From the NCBI GenBank assembly GCA_013695855.1, contig JACCZR010000244.1, forward strand, positions 1 through 11,125: a stretch of 11,125 nucleotides of DNA. The letters run 5' to 3'. This stretch comes from Thermoleophilaceae bacterium. Lineage in GTDB: Bacteria; Actinomycetota; Thermoleophilia; Solirubrobacterales; Thermoleophilaceae. This document shows positions 1-6,173 of this stretch, in pieces. Numbering within the stretch: the first letter of the stretch is position 1; each line of letters begins with the position of its first letter. A model generated the notes under the pieces. The model saw only the letters and a program-made list of their open reading frames with translations, was not told the origin of the DNA and made no database searches. Position numbers and translations under genes: made by a program.

Positions 1-139
1 CGGTGATCGTGCTGCCCGCGCCCGCGCCGGACTCGATCAGCACTTCGTGGCCGTGCTCGGTCAGCTCGCGCGCGCCCGCGGGCGTGATGGCCACCCGGTA
101 CTCGTCGGGCTTGACCTCGGTGGGGACCCCGACCTTCAC
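1..139 (-). CDS. ald: Alanine dehydrogenase, N-terminal part (runs off left edge)
   Basis: Partial gene: only the first 46 codons are visible. Alanine dehydrogenase catalyses the reversible NAD-dependent oxidative deamination of L-alanine to pyruvate and ammonia in the cytoplasm. The visible N-terminus begins MKVGVPTEVKPDEYRVAITP and continues with a GHEVLIESGAGAGS stretch. This is the typical opening of the AlaDh/PNT N-terminal domain, including the conserved E-x-R-V segment and the following Thr-Pro. The start is GTG at 139-137, preceded by GGAGGT about 12 nt upstream. The GTG overlaps the TGA of the upstream saccharopine-dehydrogenase-like fragment (GTGA), which suggests translational coupling. 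The proton-translocating transhydrogenase alpha subunit and lysine-ketoglutarate reductase share this fold, but the wording of the N-terminus fits Ald best. The catalytic domain is outside the window. Confidence 0.88.
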   Translation of the reverse strand, partial: MKVGVPTEVKPDEYRVAITPAGARELTEHGHEVLIESGAGAGSTIT

Positions 140-345
140 CGCAGGGCGTCGACCTCCGTCGAGAAGCGACAGTTGCGCCGCTCGAGCTCGGGAAACAGGT
201 CCTCGGGGTCCACGCAGCGCTCGGGCGGGAGCGCGCCCGTTGCGGTGATCCTCCCTCGCGCGAGCAGGCGCACGGCCGTCGCGGCGGGCGCAGCCGTGGA
301 CACGATGCCGCCGCTCTCGGCAGCGAGGGCGCGAACGGTCAGCAC
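136..345 (-). pseudogene. C-terminal fragment of a saccharopine dehydrogenase-like protein
   Basis: A 69-codon reading frame from GTG 345 to TGA 136 fills the space between the aminotransferase and ald. Its peptide contains STAAPAATAVRLLARGRI, then GALPPERCVDPEDLFPELERR. From memory, this pattern (Pro-Ala-Ala before a LLARG-I segment, then PPE, D-P-x-x-[FL]-F-x-E-L-x-R-R) matches the last 60 or so residues of bacterial saccharopine dehydrogenase/homospermidine synthase-like proteins, which are normally about 400 residues. The Rossmann and catalytic parts are absent because the aminotransferase gene lies immediately upstream. About 90% of third codon positions are G or C, so the frame still looks coding. 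There is no clear Shine-Dalgarno before GTG 345. The stop overlaps the ald start (GTGA), an arrangement expected if a full gene once sat directly before ald. It is most likely a deletion remnant; a small expressed protein or leader is the alternative. Confidence 0.55.
152..157 (-). promoter_or_regulatory. Shine-Dalgarno of ald
   Basis: On the minus strand the sequence reads GGAGGT, 12 nt before the GTG of ald. It lies inside the last codons of the upstream saccharopine-dehydrogenase-like fragment. The strong match supports GTG 139 as the ald start and shows that ald can be initiated independently of the fragment. Confidence 0.55.
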
Positions 346-359
346 TTGGCGGGAAGCAC

Positions 360-1760
360 TCAGCCGCTGACGATCTGGTCCCACGCGTCGATGAGCACGC
401 GGCGAAGGACGGCGTCTATCTCCTCGAACTGCTCGGTGTCGGCGATGAGCGGGGGCGCGAGCTGGATCACCGGATCGCCGCGGTCGTCGGCGCGGCAGAT
501 CAGCCCCTGGCGGTAGAGCTCGCCCGAGAGGAAGCCCCGAAGCAGCCTCTCGGACTCCTCGTCGGAGAAGGTCCCCTTGGTCTCCTGGTCCTTGACCAGC
601 TCGACCGCACAGAAGAAGCCGGCGCCCCGGACGTCGCCGACGATGGGCAGCTCGCGCAGGCCCTCGAGCATCCCGCGAAGCTCGGGCTCCTTCTCCTGGA
701 CGTGCTCGTTGAGCCCCTCGCGCTCCAAGATGTCGATGTTGGCCTGGGCCACGGCGGCGGCCATCGGGTGCCCGCCGAAGGTCAGCCCGTGCACGAACAT
801 CTTGCCCTCGGCCATGAAGGGCTCGGCCACGCGGTCGGATGCGATCACAGCGCCCATCGGCGCGTAGGCCGAGGTCAGGCCCTTCGCCGTGGTGATCAGG
901 TCGGGCTGGTATTCGTAGCGCTGGCAGCCGAACCAAGTGCCCAGCCGGCCCCACGAGCAGACCACCTCGTCGGAGATGAGCAGCACTCCGTGGCGGTCGC
1001 AGATCTCTCGTACGCGCTGGAAGTAGCCCTCCTGGGGGGGAAGGCAGCCGCCGGCGTTCTGCACCGGCTCGAGTATCACCGCCGCCACGGTCTCGGGCCC
1101 CTCGAACTCGATCCTGTGCTCGATCTGGTCTGCCGCCCACAGCGGGTCGCGATCGGCGGGCCAGCGGTAGGAGTTGGTGTTGGGCGCGTGCACAGCGCCC
1201 GGAGTCAGCGGCTCGAAGGGCTGGCGGAGCGCGGTGATGCCGGTGGCCGCCAGGGCGCCCAGTGTGGTGCCGTGGTAGGCGAGCTCGCGTGCGACGATCT
1301 TGGTGCGCTGGCCCTCACCGTTGAGCTTGTGAAAGGCACGGCACAGCTTCCAGGCCGACTCCACGGCCTCCGAGCCCCCGCTGGTGAAGAAGACCCGGTT
1401 GAGATCCCCCGGCGCCAAGGCGGCGATGCGGGTGGCCAGCTCGATCGAGCGCGGGTGCGCGTAGGTCCAGTTGGTGTAGAAGCCCAGCTCGGCGGCCTGG
1501 CGGGCCGCCGCTTCGCCCAGCTCGGTCCTGCCGTGCCCGGCGTTGACGCAGAACAGCGCGGACAGCCCGTCGAGGTAGCGGTTGCCGTGGACGTCGAAGA
1601 CGTAGCAGCCCTCTCCGCGCTCGAGGATCGGCACCTCGCTCTCGCGATAGGCGCCCATCGGCGTGAAGTGCATCCACAGGTGACGCCTGGCCTGTTCCTG
1701 CAGGTCGCTGGGCTCGCCGGCGTTGGTCTCCGGCGCGGTCTGCGGGGTGGTAGCCGCCAT
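360..1760 (-). CDS. Class III PLP-dependent aminotransferase
   Basis: This 466-residue cytoplasmic enzyme is a fold-type I, class III aminotransferase (the omega-amino acid:pyruvate, putrescine and 4-aminobutyrate transaminase group). It would move an amino group from an amine or omega-amino acid to pyruvate or 2-oxoglutarate. Visible landmarks are the substrate/PLP region FFTSGGSEAVES (124-135), YHGTT (162-166) that packs on the cofactor ring, the EPVQNAGG segment (231-238), LISDEVV with cofactor-binding Asp264, and the Schiff-base lysine Lys293 in TTAKGLTSAYAPMG. Length is normal for the family. The start is ATG 1760, with AAGGAG a few nt upstream. It is divergent from the enolase-superfamily gene and precedes the saccharopine-dehydrogenase-like remnant and ald. 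That context suggests amine or amino-acid (perhaps lysine-type) catabolism, but the substrate cannot be read from the sequence. The first 25 residues are Ala/Thr/Pro-rich and probably disordered. Confidence 0.93.
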   Translation of the reverse strand: MAATTPQTAPETNAGEPSDLQEQARRHLWMHFTPMGAYRESEVPILERGEGCYVFDVHGNRYLDGLSALFCVNAGHGRTELGEAAARQAAELGFYTNWTYAHPRSIELATRIAALAPGDLNRVFFTSGGSEAVESAWKLCRAFHKLNGEGQRTKIVARELAYHGTTLGALAATGITALRQPFEPLTPGAVHAPNTNSYRWPADRDPLWAADQIEHRIEFEGPETVAAVILEPVQNAGGCLPPQEGYFQRVREICDRHGVLLISDEVVCSWGRLGTWFGCQRYEYQPDLITTAKGLTSAYAPMGAVIASDRVAEPFMAEGKMFVHGLTFGGHPMAAAVAQANIDILEREGLNEHVQEKEPELRGMLEGLRELPIVGDVRGAGFFCAVELVKDQETKGTFSDEESERLLRGFLSGELYRQGLICRADDRGDPVIQLAPPLIADTEQFEEIDAVLRRVLIDAWDQIVSG

Positions 1761-1764
1761 GCCT

Positions 1765-1770
1765 CTCCTT
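1765..1770 (-). promoter_or_regulatory. Shine-Dalgarno of the aminotransferase
   Basis: Read on the minus strand this is AAGGAG, 4 nt before ATG 1760, followed by AGGC. It fixes the aminotransferase start. The roughly 90 nt between this start and the divergent enolase-type gene must hold both promoters. I could not identify convincing -35/-10 pairs there. Confidence 0.6.
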
Positions 1771-1833
1771 CGCTGGACAGCCCGGACAAACCGTAACTCC
1801 GCTTCGGCGCAGTCGCAGCTTGGCTCTGAGGCC

Positions 1834-1839
1834 AGGGAA
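1834..1839 (+). promoter_or_regulatory. Candidate Shine-Dalgarno for the enolase-superfamily gene
   Basis: AGGGAA lies 10 nt before TTG 1850. No comparable site precedes the alternative TTG at 1820, and only a weak GGCGAG precedes GTG 1964. Together with the onset of G/C-ending codons near 1868, this favours TTG 1850 as the start. Confidence 0.35.
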
Positions 1840-1849
1840 CTCGGCCCGA

Positions 1850-3016
1850 TTGTACGAATCGTCCATACGCAGCGCCATCCTGGGCTCGACCCCCCACAAG
1901 CTGCTGCACCTCTCCGAGCGGCCGGTGGTCGTGGGGTCGCGCCTGAGTAGTCTCGGCGAGCCCGTGGCCCTCTACGACCACATCGCCGATCTGCCCCTCG
2001 AGATCGAGGGCTACGAGCTCGAGGGCCTCGAGCTGGCCCTCAGCCCGGAGTTCACGCGCGTCACCACGCTGATCCGCCTGCGCGGTGGCGGCGAGGAGGG
2101 CATCGGCGAGGACGTGGTCTACGACGGCCTGGACCACGTCGCCTTCCGCGACGAGAAGGCCGGCCTCCCGCTCGAGGGCTCGTGGACGATCGACTCGTTC
2201 TCGAAGCACCTGGACGGGCTCGAGCTCTTTCCCACCGAGCCGGGCATGGAGGCCGCGCACGACTACCGGCGCTGGGCCTTCGAGTCGTCCGCGCTGGACC
2301 TCGCGCTGCGCCAGGCCGGACGCTCACTGGCTGATGTGGTGGGGCGGGAGCCGCGGCCGGTCACCTTCGTGGTCTCCATGCGCCTCGATCCCCCGGGCGA
2401 GGCGCTGCGCGCCCTGCGCATGCTCGAGAACTATCCCCTCACTCGGCTGAAGCTCGATCCGACCAACGAGTGGACCGAGGAGCTGATCGACCAGCTGGCC
2501 GCCACGGACGCGATCGACTCGGTCGACCTCAAGGGCTTCTACCGCGGCACCCCCGTCGACGTGAACACCGACTCGGAGCTCTACCGGATGGTGGCCGACG
2601 CCTTCCCGGACGCCTGGATCGAGGACCCCGACCTCACGCCGGAGACCGATCCGGTGCTCGAGCCCCACCGCGACCGCATCACCTGGGACGCGCCGATCCA
2701 TTCGGTGGCCGACATCGAGAGTCGGCCCTTCCGGCCGAAGATGGTGAACATCAAGCCCTCGCGCTTCGGTCCTCTGAGCAACCTGTTCGCCGCCTACGAC
2801 TTCTGCGAGGCCGAGGGCATCGGCGCCTACGGTGGCGGACAGACCGAGCTCGGCGTTGGCCGCGGCCAGATCCAGTACCTGGCCTCGCTCTTTCACCCCG
2901 ACACCCCGAACGACGTGGCCCCCGGCGGCTACAACATGCCCGACACGCCCGAAGGGCTGCCCTCCAGCCCGCTCGAGCCCGCGGCGGAGCCCACCGGCTT
3001 TCGCTGGCGGACCTGA
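1850..3016 (+). CDS. Enolase-superfamily enzyme of unknown substrate (muconate-lactonizing-enzyme-like)
   Basis: With TTG 1850 as start the protein has 388 residues. It reads as an N-terminal capping domain followed by a TIM barrel with enolase-superfamily landmarks. These are a lysine on barrel strand 2 (RLKLD, Lys201), candidate metal ligands on strands 3-5 (SVDLKG Asp226; WIEDPD Glu258; ITWDAP Asp280) and a second lysine on strand 6 (VNIKPSRFGPL, Lys302), followed by GGGQTELGVGR (328-338). A lysine on each side of the barrel is the arrangement of the muconate cycloisomerase/o-succinylbenzoate synthase/epimerase subgroup, so proton abstraction alpha to a carboxylate is a reasonable inference. 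The substrate is unknown. No ATG starts the frame: TTG 1820, TTG 1850 and GTG 1964 are the choices, and 1850 is preferred on ribosome-site and codon grounds. GTG 1964 would give 350 residues and still keep the capping domain. The gene is divergent from the aminotransferase and convergent with the LOG-family gene. Confidence 0.8.
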   Translation: MYESSIRSAILGSTPHKLLHLSERPVVVGSRLSSLGEPVALYDHIADLPLEIEGYELEGLELALSPEFTRVTTLIRLRGGGEEGIGEDVVYDGLDHVAFRDEKAGLPLEGSWTIDSFSKHLDGLELFPTEPGMEAAHDYRRWAFESSALDLALRQAGRSLADVVGREPRPVTFVVSMRLDPPGEALRALRMLENYPLTRLKLDPTNEWTEELIDQLAATDAIDSVDLKGFYRGTPVDVNTDSELYRMVADAFPDAWIEDPDLTPETDPVLEPHRDRITWDAPIHSVADIESRPFRPKMVNIKPSRFGPLSNLFAAYDFCEAEGIGAYGGGQTELGVGRGQIQYLASLFHPDTPNDVAPGGYNMPDTPEGLPSSPLEPAAEPTGFRWRT

Positions 3017-3024
3017 CGCGCCCT

Positions 3025-3056
3025 CTGCCGCTCAGCTGAGCAGCTCAACCCGGCAG
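3025..3056. terminator. Inverted repeats just after the enolase-type gene, possible terminator
   Basis: CTGCCG at 3025-3030 pairs with CGGCAG at 3051-3056. Between them, overlapping the left arm by one base, is the perfect 12-nt palindrome GCTCAGCTGAGC (3030-3041). The structure begins 9 nt after the TGA of the plus-strand gene. No T-run follows on either strand, so this is at best a GC-type or factor-assisted terminator, and the two pairings compete with each other. Confidence 0.35.
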
Positions 3057-3105
3057 CGCGGGCCCGGTGCCTTCGCCAGCCGTGCGTCGGCTGTACGCTC
3101 GGCAT

Positions 3106-3124
3106 TGGCGCCATTATGGCGCCA
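3106..3124. terminator. Perfect 9-1-9 inverted repeat between convergent genes
   Basis: TGGCGCCAT, a single T, then ATGGCGCCA: a perfect 19-nt inverted repeat centred on position 3115. As RNA it would fold as a 7-bp GC-rich stem with a 5-nt ATTAT loop in either direction. It lies 25 nt past the stop of the minus-strand LOG-family gene and about 90 nt past the plus-strand stop, which suits a bidirectional terminator. The lack of a T-run is atypical, so a dimeric-protein binding site is the alternative. Confidence 0.45.
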
Positions 3125-3149
3125 CTGACGCCACAAAGCAATTCGCCCG

Positions 3150-3833
3150 TCAGCGCATGTCCAGCCGCCTGACGACCTCGTCGAGATCGTCGGTCACCGT
3201 CAGCAGGTCGATGTCGCCCGGGCTGATCTTCCCGCCGTCGAGCAGCTTTTCCTTGACCCAGTCGACCAGGCCGCCCCAGAAGTCGGTGCCCACCAGCACC
3301 ACCGGGAAGTCGAAGACCTTGTCGGTCTGCTCGAGCGTCAGCGCCTCGAACGCCTCGTCGAGGGTGCCGAAGCCGCCGGGGAAGACCACGAACCCGCTGG
3401 CGTAGCGGACGAACATCACCTTGCGGGTGAAGAAGTAGTGGAACTCGAGCGAGGTGTCGAGGTAGGGGTTCGCGTGCTGCTCGAAGGGAAGCTCGATGTT
3501 CAGCCCGATCGAGTGAGCGTTCGCGTCCCTCGCGCCGCGGTTGGCCGCCTCCATGGCCCCGGGCCCGCCGCCGGTGATGATCGCGTAGCCGCGCTCGCCC
3601 AGGCGCCGCGCCACCTCTCGCGCGGCGGCGTACTCGGGGTGGTCGGGCGGCGTGCGGGCCGAGCCGAAGATCGAGACCGCGCGCCCCAGGTCGGCCAGCG
3701 CATCGAAGCCCATCTCGAGCTCGCGGCGCGCGCGGTCCAGGCGCTCGGCCTCGGTCTGGGTCTCCACGACCGCGCCCTCGAAGGAGCGCAGGATCTCCTC
3801 GTCGAAGGTGGCGGGGTGGGATGGGTCGGCCAT
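3150..3833 (-). CDS. LOG/TIGR00730-family Rossmann protein (putative nucleoside 5'-monophosphate phosphoribohydrolase)
   Basis: This 227-residue protein belongs to the LOG (Lonely Guy) family. Characterised members hydrolyse the N-glycosidic bond of cytokinin riboside monophosphates or other nucleoside monophosphates, releasing base and ribose 5-phosphate. The family signatures are intact: GGGPGAME (88-95) and PGGFGTLDEAFE (152-163), plus FTRKVMF (135-141). There is an N-terminal extension of about 50 residues before the Rossmann core starts at VSIFGSAR (53-60); such extensions occur in the longer group of the family. The start is ATG 3833, only 4 nt after the E2 stop and without a visible Shine-Dalgarno, so translation is probably coupled to E2. 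Its link to the pyruvate dehydrogenase genes is positional only. Nucleotide salvage or clearance of damaged nucleotides is the cautious reading; hormone-like cytokinin production should not be assumed. Confidence 0.9.
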   Translation of the reverse strand: MADPSHPATFDEEILRSFEGAVVETQTEAERLDRARRELEMGFDALADLGRAVSIFGSARTPPDHPEYAAAREVARRLGERGYAIITGGGPGAMEAANRGARDANAHSIGLNIELPFEQHANPYLDTSLEFHYFFTRKVMFVRYASGFVVFPGGFGTLDEAFEALTLEQTDKVFDFPVVLVGTDFWGGLVDWVKEKLLDGGKISPGDIDLLTVTDDLDEVVRRLDMR

Positions 3834-3837
3834 CGGT

Positions 3838-5190
3838 CTACAGGGCCAGGGCCAGCGGCTGCTCGAGCAGCTCGCGCACTCGGGCGAGGAACTGAGCGCC
3901 GTCGGCGCCGTAGAGGATGCGGTGGTCGCAGACCAGGGTCAGGGTCAGCTGGTCGCGGGCCACCACCCGGCCGCGGTCGTCGACCGCGGGCTTTTTCTCC
4001 AGCGCCCCCACCGTGAGCAGCGCGGCCTGGGGCGGGTTGATGATCGCCGTGAAGCGCTCGATCCCGTACATCCCCAGGTTGGAGATCGTGAAGGTGCCGC
4101 CGCTCACCTCGGGCGGCGTGATCTTGTTGTCGCGCACCTTCTCGATCAGCGCGCGGGCGCCTCTGGCGATGTCGCCGAGCGAGCGGCTGTCGGCTCCGAA
4201 GATGGTCGGCACCACCAGCGTGCCCTCGGCCGCCACGGCGATCCCCACGTTCACCTTCTCGTAGAGCTCGAAGCGCCCGTCGCGGTAGGCGCCGTTGACC
4301 TTGGGGAACTCGCGCAGGGCGGTGGCCGCGGCCTTGACGACCATGTCGTTGAACGAGGGCACGGGGTCGGCCACGTCCTTGAAGCGCTTTCGCAACTCCA
4401 CGGCGGCGGTCATGTCCACGTCCAGCGTGAGCGCGAAGTCCGGCGCGGTGGCCTTCGACTCGGCCATGCGCCGGGTCACGGTCTGCTGCAGGCGGGTGAG
4501 CTCCTGCACCTCCACCTCGCCCTTGGCGCCCGAGCTCTCCCTCTTTGGCGGTGCCGCTGCTTCGGCCTCGGCGGACGCGGCGCCCGCCTCGGCTTTGGGC
4601 GCGCCGTCCTCGGCGGCCGACTCGACGTCGGCCTTCACGATCCGCCCACCCGGTCCCGAGCCCTCCAGCCGCGCCAGCTCCACGCCGAGCTCCGCGGCCA
4701 TGCGCTTGGCCACGGGCGAGGCCTTGATGCGCTCGCCTCCGTTGGCGCCCGAGCCCTCGGAGCCGCCTTCCTCGCCCGAGCCGTTGTCTGCGGCGGCGGT
4801 GGCCGTGGCGGCACCCTCGTCCCCACGCTCGGCCTGCGACGCGGGGCCCTCTTCCTCGTCGCCGCCCCCGGCCGAGGCCTCGCCGCCGCCATTGGCGGAG
4901 CCATCCGCGCCGGCCTCCTCGCCGTCCGCCTCGTCCCCCGATGCCGCCTCGCCGGCCTCGCCGATCTCCGCGATCGGCTCGCCCACCGCCAGCGTGTCGC
5001 CCTCCTTGGCGATCACCTTCACGAGCACGCCGTCGGTGTCGGCCTCGTAGGTCATGTTGGCCTTGTCGGTCTCGATCTCCACCAGCGGCTCGCCGCGCTT
5101 GACCTCGCCGCCCTCCTCCACGAGCCACTTCAGGACGGTGCCCTCCTCCATGGAGTCAGACAGCCGCGGCATGCCCACGCTCTCGGCCAT
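3838..5190 (-). CDS. Dihydrolipoamide acyltransferase, E2 of the 2-oxoacid (pyruvate) dehydrogenase complex
   Basis: E2 forms the core of the complex and transfers the acyl group from lipoyl-lysine to CoA. The 450 residues divide into one lipoyl domain (about 3-77, lipoyl lysine Lys43 in EIETDKA), a long Gly/Ala/Glu/Asp/Ser linker (about 78-152), a peripheral-subunit-binding domain (about 153-190, with ASPVAKRMA and GSGPGGRI), a second Ala/Glu linker (about 191-225), and the catalytic domain (about 228-446). The active-site segment reads CDHRILYGADGAQFL with His423. The Asp expected four residues after the His in the usual HxxxDG motif is Tyr427. I recall a similar Tyr variant in cyanobacterial and plastid E2s, so it need not abolish activity. 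ATG 5190 overlaps the E1 beta stop (TGATG), so translation is coupled. Only one lipoyl domain is present. Pyruvate is the likely substrate from the E1 sequence, but branched-chain or acetoin-type use is not excluded. Confidence 0.93.
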   Translation of the reverse strand: MAESVGMPRLSDSMEEGTVLKWLVEEGGEVKRGEPLVEIETDKANMTYEADTDGVLVKVIAKEGDTLAVGEPIAEIGEAGEAASGDEADGEEAGADGSANGGGEASAGGGDEEEGPASQAERGDEGAATATAAADNGSGEEGGSEGSGANGGERIKASPVAKRMAAELGVELARLEGSGPGGRIVKADVESAAEDGAPKAEAGAASAEAEAAAPPKRESSGAKGEVEVQELTRLQQTVTRRMAESKATAPDFALTLDVDMTAAVELRKRFKDVADPVPSFNDMVVKAAATALREFPKVNGAYRDGRFELYEKVNVGIAVAAEGTLVVPTIFGADSRSLGDIARGARALIEKVRDNKITPPEVSGGTFTISNLGMYGIERFTAIINPPQAALLTVGALEKKPAVDDRGRVVARDQLTLTLVCDHRILYGADGAQFLARVRELLEQPLALAL

Positions 5191-6173
5191 CAGAGGTCGC
5201 GGAACGTGGCGAGGGCGGCCTGCACCACGTGCTCCTCGTGAGGAAAAGCCGCCTGCTCGAGCGGCTTGGAGTAGGGCATCGGGATGTCGGCGCCTGTGAC
5301 CCGCGCCACGGGCGCGTCGAGGTAGTCGAAGGCCTGCTCCTGAATCAGCGCGGCGAAGTTCGCGCCCACCCCGCCATGAGGCCAGCCCTCCTCGACGATC
5401 ACCGCGCGGTTGGTCTTGCGCACCGACTCGAGGATGGTGTCGAGGTCGAGCGGGCGCAGCGTGCGCGGGTCGATCACGTCGGCCTCCACCTCGTGCTCGG
5501 CAGCGAGCGTCTCGGCCGCCTGCAGTGCGGTGGCGGCCATCCGCGAGACGCCCACGATCGTCACGTCGTCGCCCTCCCTGCGCACCGCGGCCTCGCCGAA
5601 GCGCAACGGCTCACCGTTCTCGGGCACCTCGCCCTTCTTGCCGTAGAGCGCCTCGTGCTCGATGAAGATCACGGGGTTGTCGTCGCGGATCGCGGCCTTC
5701 AGGAGCCCCTTGGCGTCGGCCGGGGTGGAGGGCACCGCGACCAGCAGTCCCGGCACGTGCAGGAACCAGGCCTCGAGCGAGTGCGAGTGCGTCGGCCCGA
5801 GTTGATGGCCGCCACCCTGGGGCATGCGGATCACCAGGGGCACCTTCACCTGGGCGTTGAACATGTAGCGGATCGACGCCGCCGAGTTGACGATCTGGTC
5901 CATCGCCAGCAGGGAGAAGTTGATGGTCATGATCTCCACCACCGGGCGCAGGCCGCCCATCGCCGCACCCACGCCCATGCCCACGATCGTGTTCTCGGAG
6001 ATCGGCGTGTCGCGCACCCGCTTCTCGCCGAACTCCTCGAGCAGCCCCGCGGTGACCTTGAAGGCGCCCTGGAAGACGCCGACGTCCTCGCCCATGATGA
6101 AGACCGACTCGTCGGCCTGCATCTCCTCGCGCAGCGCCTGGTTGAGCGCCTCGCGGTAGCGGACCTCCGCCAC
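5190..6173 (-). CDS. pdhB: Pyruvate dehydrogenase E1 component, beta subunit
   Basis: This 327-residue protein is the E1 beta partner, a transketolase pyrimidine-binding domain plus C-terminal domain. With E1 alpha it forms the alpha2beta2 thiamine-diphosphate enzyme that decarboxylates the 2-oxoacid and reductively acylates E2. Landmarks are the N-terminal VRYREALNQALREEM (4-18), MGEDVGVFQGAFKVT with a conserved Glu, RVRDTPISENTIVGMGVGAA, the MPQGGGHQLGPTHSHS loop, PSTPADAKGLLKAAI, and the C-terminal VIDPRTLRPLDLDTI and EEGWPHGG segments. The start is GTG 6173, overlapping the E1 alpha stop as TAGTG. Starting there puts the conserved N-terminus at the correct distance and gives the usual family length. 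The frame stays open upstream through E1 alpha, but that part has no family resemblance. The stop overlaps the E2 start, consistent with matched production of all three subunits. Confidence 0.94.
   Translation of the reverse strand: MAEVRYREALNQALREEMQADESVFIMGEDVGVFQGAFKVTAGLLEEFGEKRVRDTPISENTIVGMGVGAAMGGLRPVVEIMTINFSLLAMDQIVNSAASIRYMFNAQVKVPLVIRMPQGGGHQLGPTHSHSLEAWFLHVPGLLVAVPSTPADAKGLLKAAIRDDNPVIFIEHEALYGKKGEVPENGEPLRFGEAAVRREGDDVTIVGVSRMAATALQAAETLAAEHEVEADVIDPRTLRPLDLDTILESVRKTNRAVIVEEGWPHGGVGANFAALIQEQAFDYLDAPVARVTGADIPMPYSKPLEQAAFPHEEHVVQAALATFRDL

Noticed and set aside
346..365. A -1 frameshift that would fuse the aminotransferase to the saccharopine-dehydrogenase-like fragment
   Set aside because: The frames are arranged for a -1 shift, but there is no slippery heptamer before the TGA, and the aminotransferase already has a normal C-terminus.
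346..1140. Upstream extension of the saccharopine-dehydrogenase-like frame into the aminotransferase
   Set aside because: Beyond about position 345 the peptide becomes Arg/Gly/Pro-rich noise in a shifted frame of the aminotransferase. Only the last 69 codons look protein-like.
1848..1853. TACAAT on the minus strand as a -10 box for the aminotransferase
   Set aside because: The hexamer 17 nt upstream (TGGCGC) is a poor -35 and the box overlaps the proposed TTG start of the divergent gene; too weak to call.
3500..5241. Long alternative frames on both strands over E2
   Set aside because: They consist of Arg/Gly/Ala/His-rich sequence. The E2 frame carries all domain landmarks.
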